From: an uncultured Armatimonadota bacterium | GTDB taxonomy: Bacteria; Armatimonadota; Fimbriimonadia; Fimbriimonadales; Fimbriimonadaceae | Length of the DNA: 5,137 bases | NCBI GenBank assembly: GCA_946478935.1 | Contig: CAMLEL010000213.1 | Location: 1 to 5,137 of the forward strand | Direction of reading: 5' to 3' | Part shown: positions 1-5,137 of the stretch, in pieces | Position numbering within the stretch: position 1 is the stretch's first letter | How the letters are laid out: each line of letters starts with the position of its first letter | Notes under the pieces: generated by a model | What the model was told of the DNA's origin: nothing | Databases searched by the model: none | Seen by the model: only the letters and a program-made list of their open reading frames with translations | Position numbers and translations under genes: made by a program

Positions 1-1
1 A

Positions 2-157
2 GAAGAGATGGAAGGAATCGTGCAACTTCGACGCTTGATGGCGAAAGAAAAGGAGAGCATCGATGCGACCGAAGGCTTGATCAAACTCCTGAAACGAACT
101 CCGTCAAACGCGGTGTTCCTCGACAGCGTCATCCAAAAGGTGCGCGCGACGGTCTAA
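2..157 (+). CDS. C-terminal end of an unrecognised protein (5' end outside window)
   Basis: An open frame enters from the left edge and gives 51 codons before a TAA stop at 155-157. The residues are mostly charged and helix-favouring, beginning EEMEGIVQLRRLM and ending QKVRATV. There is no hydrophobic segment, cysteine cluster or motif that I recognise, so no function is offered. Coding is supported by an open frame to the edge, reasonable codon use, and a stop lying only 8 bases before the next gene, as in the rest of this tightly packed strand. A start inside the window (for example ATG at 8-10) is possible, but no ribosome binding site can be judged this close to the edge. Confidence 0.6.
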   Translation, partial: EEMEGIVQLRRLMAKEKESIDATEGLIKLLKRTPSNAVFLDSVIQKVRATV

Positions 158-160
158 GAT
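155..160 (+). promoter_or_regulatory. Candidate -10 box (TAAGAT) for a leaderless start at 166
   Basis: TAAGAT fits TANNNT and ends 5 bases before the GTG at 166. The gap holds no Shine-Dalgarno-like purine run. In Deinococcus and several other phyla, TANNNT at this distance marks transcripts that begin at the start codon. The box overlaps the upstream TAA stop, which makes a chance match more likely. No clear -35 is seen. Confidence 0.4.
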
Positions 161-165
161 AATTC

Positions 166-1041
166 GTGGTTTCAATACTCTTCGCAGCGCTTGCTCAGAC
201 TCCAACGGTCCCGACCATCGTTCTCAGCGACGGTAAGACGGTGGCTGTACGCTCCTGCGACATTGGCACTTCGCGGGACTTGGCTTCCCTGAAGAATTCG
301 AGCGCAGATCTCATCGTCGTCCGGTTCGACACCTGGGGGCCAAAGCCCGAAGCGATTGCCCAGTCGCTTCGGAATGGCCCGAAGGGACGCCGAATCGTGC
401 TGGTGGATTTTCCGGCGATGGCGGCGCATCCCAACAACGCACTGTTATGGAGGACTGACTGGGATCGGAACAAGGATGGCAAGCTGGACTCAGATGCACC
501 CACTTGGCTCCGCCCGCGAAATGCAGCCGGATTCTATCCCCTGGATTCGGGGAGCCCAACCCTCCGCTCAAGGTTGTTGGGGCCGACCGGATTGGTCGCT
601 ACGGTTGCCAAAGCAGGTTTCGACGGCATTGTGCTATCGACTGTTCCGGGCGCGAAAAGCCGAAATCTCGGGATGGACGCAAGACTCGCATCGGACTTGA
701 TGTCCCAAGGGCGACAGTCGCGATCCGGATTTCTGGTTTTCGTTAGGAATCCAGGAAAGATGATGGACTACCCGGCGATTCGAAACTACATGGACGGATA
801 TGTGGCGGACGGTCTGTTTTTTGGGCGGGAGAAGATCGGTGAGCCGTCAGATTCGGAATTTGTCGCAGACTCGGTCAAGCGATTGGAGTGGGCTTCCAAG
901 AAGCTGAAAGTCGTAATGGCGGTGGCCTACACTTCCGACCCGGATCAGATTGAGGAGCACCGGCGCCTGGCGCTTGAGCGGAAGTTTTTCCCGATTGCGC
1001 TGCCGAAGCGCCTCGACGTTGTCGAGCCTTTGCCAAGGTAA
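166..1041 (+). CDS. Probably exported TM1410/GH114-like TIM-barrel protein with altered active site
   Basis: This 291-residue protein resembles the TM1410 / glycoside hydrolase 114 group (endo-alpha-1,4-polygalactosaminidase-like, at one time mislabelled as cysteinyl-tRNA synthetase related). Recognisable landmarks in order are a first strand around 48-55 (ADLIVVRFD), RRIVLVDFP at 75-83, the DAPTWLRPRN segment at 110-119, GFDGIVL at 151-157, DGYVADGLFFG at 210-220, and a C-terminal VMAVAYTSDPDQIEE at 250-264. Family members usually have LD after GFDG and an acid-rich strand end; here LST VPG follows, so the expected catalytic aspartate is serine (158). GTG at 166 is the first usable start, because the frame has a stop at 160-162. 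The start gives a very short hydrophobic leader ending ALA-Q, consistent with cleavage near residue 10 and export. An EF-hand-like loop, DRNKDGKLD, lies at 100-108. Family assignment is from memory of motifs and moderate; a carbohydrate substrate is unproven and loss of catalysis is possible. Confidence 0.7.
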   Translation: MVSILFAALAQTPTVPTIVLSDGKTVAVRSCDIGTSRDLASLKNSSADLIVVRFDTWGPKPEAIAQSLRNGPKGRRIVLVDFPAMAAHPNNALLWRTDWDRNKDGKLDSDAPTWLRPRNAAGFYPLDSGSPTLRSRLLGPTGLVATVAKAGFDGIVLSTVPGAKSRNLGMDARLASDLMSQGRQSRSGFLVFVRNPGKMMDYPAIRNYMDGYVADGLFFGREKIGEPSDSEFVADSVKRLEWASKKLKVVMAVAYTSDPDQIEEHRRLALERKFFPIALPKRLDVVEPLPR

Positions 1042-1044
1042 CTT
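1039..1044 (+). promoter_or_regulatory. Candidate -10 box (TAACTT) for a leaderless start at 1051
   Basis: TAACTT fits TANNNT and lies 6 bases before the ATG at 1051; the spacer ATTGCC has no Shine-Dalgarno character. It overlaps the TAA stop of the preceding gene. TTGTCG at 1019-1024 could act as a -35, but the 14-base spacing is short. Confidence 0.4.
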
Positions 1045-1050
1045 ATTGCC

Positions 1051-3609
<2,559 letters not shown>

Positions 3610-3610
<1 letters not shown>

Positions 3611-4473
3611 TCGAGTTTGAAGTTAGTGTTCCGGACGGTCAACTCGACTTAGATCTTTGCCTGAAGAGTGGACAAGTTTTCCGATGGCGTAAAGGAACCG
3701 ATGGATGTTGGGAGGGAGCCGACGGTCGCCATTGGTACAGGCTGCGACGATCAGAGAATGGATTGATGGTCCAAACAAACGGCACAGCGGCTGATAGTTC
3801 CGCATTATTTGGATTGGATCAAGACTTGAAGGGAATTGAGACAGCCTTGCTCCAAAGAGGGGAAGAGTTAGGACCAGCAATAAAGCAACTCAAAGGTATT
3901 CGGCTGATGCGGTGCTCGTCCATCATCGAATGCTTATTTTGTTTCCTTTGTTCCGCTAATAACAGTTTGCACCGTATCGTTCCCATGTGTTGGAAACTTG
4001 GTGAATTTGGCAAGCCATTGAGGAAGGACCTTCACGCGTTTCCGACATTAGAAAAGCTACAAGAGATTGAGGAAAGTCAGCTTCGAAATCTCGGCTTTGG
4101 CTATCGGGCGGCGACGATTCCAAAGTCGGCCAAGTTTGTCCAAATGCAGGGCGGGGAAGGGTGGCTACTGTCACTAAGGAATGATGATTACTACTCGGTT
4201 CACTCGTCGCTCATGACTATTCCGGGAGTTGGCCCAAAGCTTGCCGATTGCGTTGCATTGTATGGCTATGGGTTTCAAGAAGCTGTTCCTTTGGATACAC
4301 ACGTGTGGCAAGCTTTTACGCGTTTATACTATCCGGAGTGGTCCGGGAAATCGGTGACCAAGGTTCGGTATCAAGAAGCAACCCAAAGATTCAGAGGACG
4401 TTTCGGAGACTTGTCCGGGTGGGCTCAACTGTTTCTCTACTACGGCAACCTGACCAGCAAACGAATCGGTTAA
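3610..4473 (+). CDS. ogg: Eukaryote-type 8-oxoguanine DNA glycosylase/AP lyase (OGG1 family), apparent ATC start
   Basis: The product (287 residues from ATC at 3610) removes 8-oxoguanine and cleaves the abasic site by beta-elimination. The N-terminal OGG domain shows LDLDLCLKSGQVFRWRK (12-28), close to LDLVLPSGQSFRW of human OGG1, including the glycine that senses N7-H. The glycosylase fold follows: IECLFCFLCSANN (106-118), LGFGYRA (161-167), helix-hairpin-helix IPGVGPKLADC with catalytic Lys210 and Cys214, PLDTHVW with catalytic Asp229, and GWAQ with the base-reading Gln273. All key residues are therefore present. No ATG, GTG or TTG occurs in this frame between the stop at 3493 and TTG 3763/ATG 3766; starting there would delete about 51 residues including the lesion-sensing strand. 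The frame and spacing favour ATC 3610, overlapping the ligA TAA by one base. Ten hand-counted 60-base lines average 49% GC, against about 58% in four lines of ligA. The family assignment is very firm; the start is inferred. Confidence 0.93.
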
Positions 4474-4627
4474 AGCCACATACACTATAAAGTAAATGCG
4501 GAGTGAAGCGTCGACCCGCCGATTATCGTCAGGTCCTGCACGAATCGTGGATATTCGCGCAAGCGTGGACTGTTCCAAAAACGGGTCTTATTGCCTAATC
4601 GTCAATCTTTACTGCTAAGGCTATTTA

Positions 4628-4639
4628 GGTTCACGAACC
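4628..4639. repeat. Perfect short palindrome GGTTC-AC-GAACC
   Basis: The 5-base arms are perfectly complementary around a 2-base centre. It sits about 110 bases before the G5-3D start and just upstream of a weak promoter candidate, a position suited to a repressor or activator site. A loop of two bases is too tight for a good RNA hairpin, so a protein-binding site is the better guess. Chance occurrence is possible. Confidence 0.3.
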
Positions 4640-4642
4640 GAG

Positions 4643-4671
4643 TTGCAGGATAGTGTACAAATACCTAGCAA
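4643..4671 (+). promoter_or_regulatory. Weak candidate promoter for the G5-3D gene
   Basis: TTGCAG (4643-4648) and TAGCAA (4666-4671) are separated by 17 bases, a standard spacing for the main sigma factor, but the -10 match is only partial. Transcription would start near 4678 and give a leader of roughly 70 bases. Other placements, such as TACAAA at 4656-4661, are about as good, so the exact site is uncertain. Confidence 0.2.
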
Positions 4672-4713
4672 ATCCGCGAGTTCGAGGGCTAGTGTCGGCA
4701 TTATGGGGTACAA

Positions 4714-4740
4714 CCTCTGGGTCTGCAGCCAGGCAAGAGG
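4714..4740 (+). promoter_or_regulatory. Possible hairpin masking part of the G5-3D ribosome binding site
   Basis: CCTCT (4714-4718) can pair with AGAGG (4736-4740), whose last two bases are the start of the GGAGG Shine-Dalgarno core. An inner GG/CC pair (4719-4720 with 4729-4730) could extend the stem. The CCTCT arm resembles the anti-Shine-Dalgarno sequence. The stem is short and no folding calculation was done, so a regulatory role is speculative. Confidence 0.25.
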
Positions 4741-4743
4741 AGG
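4739..4743 (+). promoter_or_regulatory. Strong Shine-Dalgarno site GGAGG for the G5-3D gene
   Basis: GGAGG, within AAGAGGAGGAT, ends 6 bases before ATG 4750. This fixes the start of the G5-3D gene, and shows that the organism uses ordinary Shine-Dalgarno initiation for at least some genes, in contrast to the three starts with TANNNT boxes earlier in the window. Confidence 0.85.
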
Positions 4744-4749
4744 ATCCAA

Positions 4750-5137
4750 ATGCGCAACTGCTCACCTATCGTGAGTGCATTCGTGTGCATGGTGGTGTGT
4801 TCTTTCGGAGCCATCTCCATCGCAAGCGAAGATGAAAAAATAACGGTCGAAACCCGAGTGGAGACGAAATCGATCCCTCCGACCGTGGAATATCAGTTCA
4901 GCCGATTAGTCGGTCGCGGGCGAATACAAAAAGCGCAATCAGGCAAGCCCGGAGAACTTAGGAAGACCTACGAAATTGCTTTCAAGAATGGCAAACCGGT
5001 CTCCAAGAAACTGATCAAGGAAGAGAGAATTGAGCCCCTGCCCGCATTGTTTGTGATGGGCAAGTCGGGATATCCCACAAGCCGAAGCTCGTTTGGGCGC
5101 GGCCGGGTATTGGTCATGGACGCGACCGCCTACGACC
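4750..5137 (+). CDS. Secreted G5 and 3D domain cell-wall protein, N-terminal part (3' end outside window)
   Basis: The visible 129 residues begin with a signal peptide: MRNC, a hydrophobic core at about 7-24, and a likely signal peptidase I site after SIA at 23-25. A G5 domain follows at about 32-97. It is recognised by the strained run SIPPTVEYQFSRLVGRGRIQ (41-60), then SGKPGELRKTYEIAFKNGKP (64-83) and the closing KEERIEP. A serine- and glycine-rich linker leads to VLVMDATAYD at 120-129, which matches the first strand of a 3D domain (MltA-like double-psi barrel fold) as in YabE and Rpf-like proteins. The three aspartates that name the 3D domain would lie past the window edge. Such proteins bind and probably cut peptidoglycan outside the membrane, often with roles in growth or resuscitation; that role is inferred from the family. 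The strong GGAGG site at 4739-4743 supports ATG 4750. An overlapping GTG-started frame at 4653-4835 is rejected in its favour. Confidence 0.88.
   Translation, partial: MRNCSPIVSAFVCMVVCSFGAISIASEDEKITVETRVETKSIPPTVEYQFSRLVGRGRIQKAQSGKPGELRKTYEIAFKNGKPVSKKLIKEERIEPLPALFVMGKSGYPTSRSSFGRGRVLVMDATAYD

Larger units (their letters stand above)
4474..4749 (+). other. Intergenic region and probable 5' leader of the G5-3D gene
   Basis: These 276 bases are the only sizeable gap. Short inverted repeats include CGAAT/ATTCG (4541-4545 with 4553-4557, 7-base loop), GGTTCACGAACC (4628-4639), CTAGC/GCTAG (4665-4669 with 4688-4692) and CCTCT/AGAGG (4714-4718 with 4736-4740). None is followed by a T run, so I call no rho-independent terminator for ogg. 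I looked for tRNA T-arms and for the conserved cores of c-di-AMP (ydaO) and c-di-GMP riboswitches and saw none. A 40-codon frame at 4496-4618 is not supported well enough to call. Confidence 0.6.

Noticed and set aside
4538..4560. Inverted repeat GC-A-CGAAT / ATTCG-C-GC as a terminator of ogg
   Set aside because: It has a mismatch and no downstream T run, so it does not meet the pattern of a rho-independent terminator.
4324..4578. Minus-strand 84-codon frame across the end of ogg
   Set aside because: It lies mostly opposite a well-supported gene, has no ribosome binding site and no recognisable domain.
4496..4618. 40-codon ATG frame after ogg, with TATAAA at 4486-4491 four bases before it
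   Set aside because: The -10-like box is suggestive of a leaderless small gene, but the peptide has no motif, no hydrophobic segment and no visible homology, so chance is the simpler explanation.
4676..4692. GTTCGAG resembling a tRNA T-loop
   Set aside because: The flanking bases GCGAG and GCTAG do not form a T-stem and no acceptor or anticodon arm is present.
4653..4835. GTG-started 60-codon frame in front of and overlapping the G5-3D gene
   Set aside because: It lacks a Shine-Dalgarno site, has no recognisable motif, and overlaps the strong GGAGG site and signal-peptide coding of the G5-3D gene in another frame.

Overview
This window looks like part of a bacterial chromosome of moderate-to-high GC with all genes on the + strand and very short gaps between them. 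It carries two broken end genes and four whole ones. The gene content would fit a lineage such as Armatimonadota (class Fimbriimonadia): a G5-3D cell-wall protein, a TM1410/GH114-like secreted protein, a DUF151 bifunctional-nuclease protein, and starts that lack Shine-Dalgarno sites but have a TANNNT box just upstream. That assignment is inference from general resemblance, not from a database search.

Layout. Bases 2-157 are the last 51 codons of an unrecognised protein. At 166-1041 lies a probably exported TIM-barrel protein of the TM1410/GH114 type whose expected catalytic acids look altered. At 1051-1548 lies a BFN (DUF151) domain protein. At 1592-3610 lies a complete and canonical NAD+-dependent DNA ligase, LigA. 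It overlaps by one base a gene for a eukaryote-type 8-oxoguanine DNA glycosylase/AP lyase (3610-4473). That glycosylase has no ATG, GTG or TTG at its true N-terminus; homology and a well-placed GGAG site point to an ATC start exactly at the ligA stop. Bases 4474-4749 are the only real intergenic region, containing several small inverted repeats and a strong ribosome binding site. From 4750 to the window end runs the N-terminal part of a secreted G5-3D cell-wall protein.

How the genes relate. The BFN protein, LigA and OGG are all nucleic-acid enzymes and form a compact genome-maintenance group: OGG removes oxidised guanine and nicks the backbone, and LigA seals nicks at the end of repair and replication. 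The first three complete genes each have TANNNT 5-7 bases before the start codon and no Shine-Dalgarno site, suggesting each can be transcribed as its own leaderless mRNA despite the tight packing. By contrast, ogg appears coupled to ligA, and the G5-3D gene uses a classical Shine-Dalgarno site. I found no RNA genes, mobile elements or CRISPR array, and no convincing rho-independent terminator.
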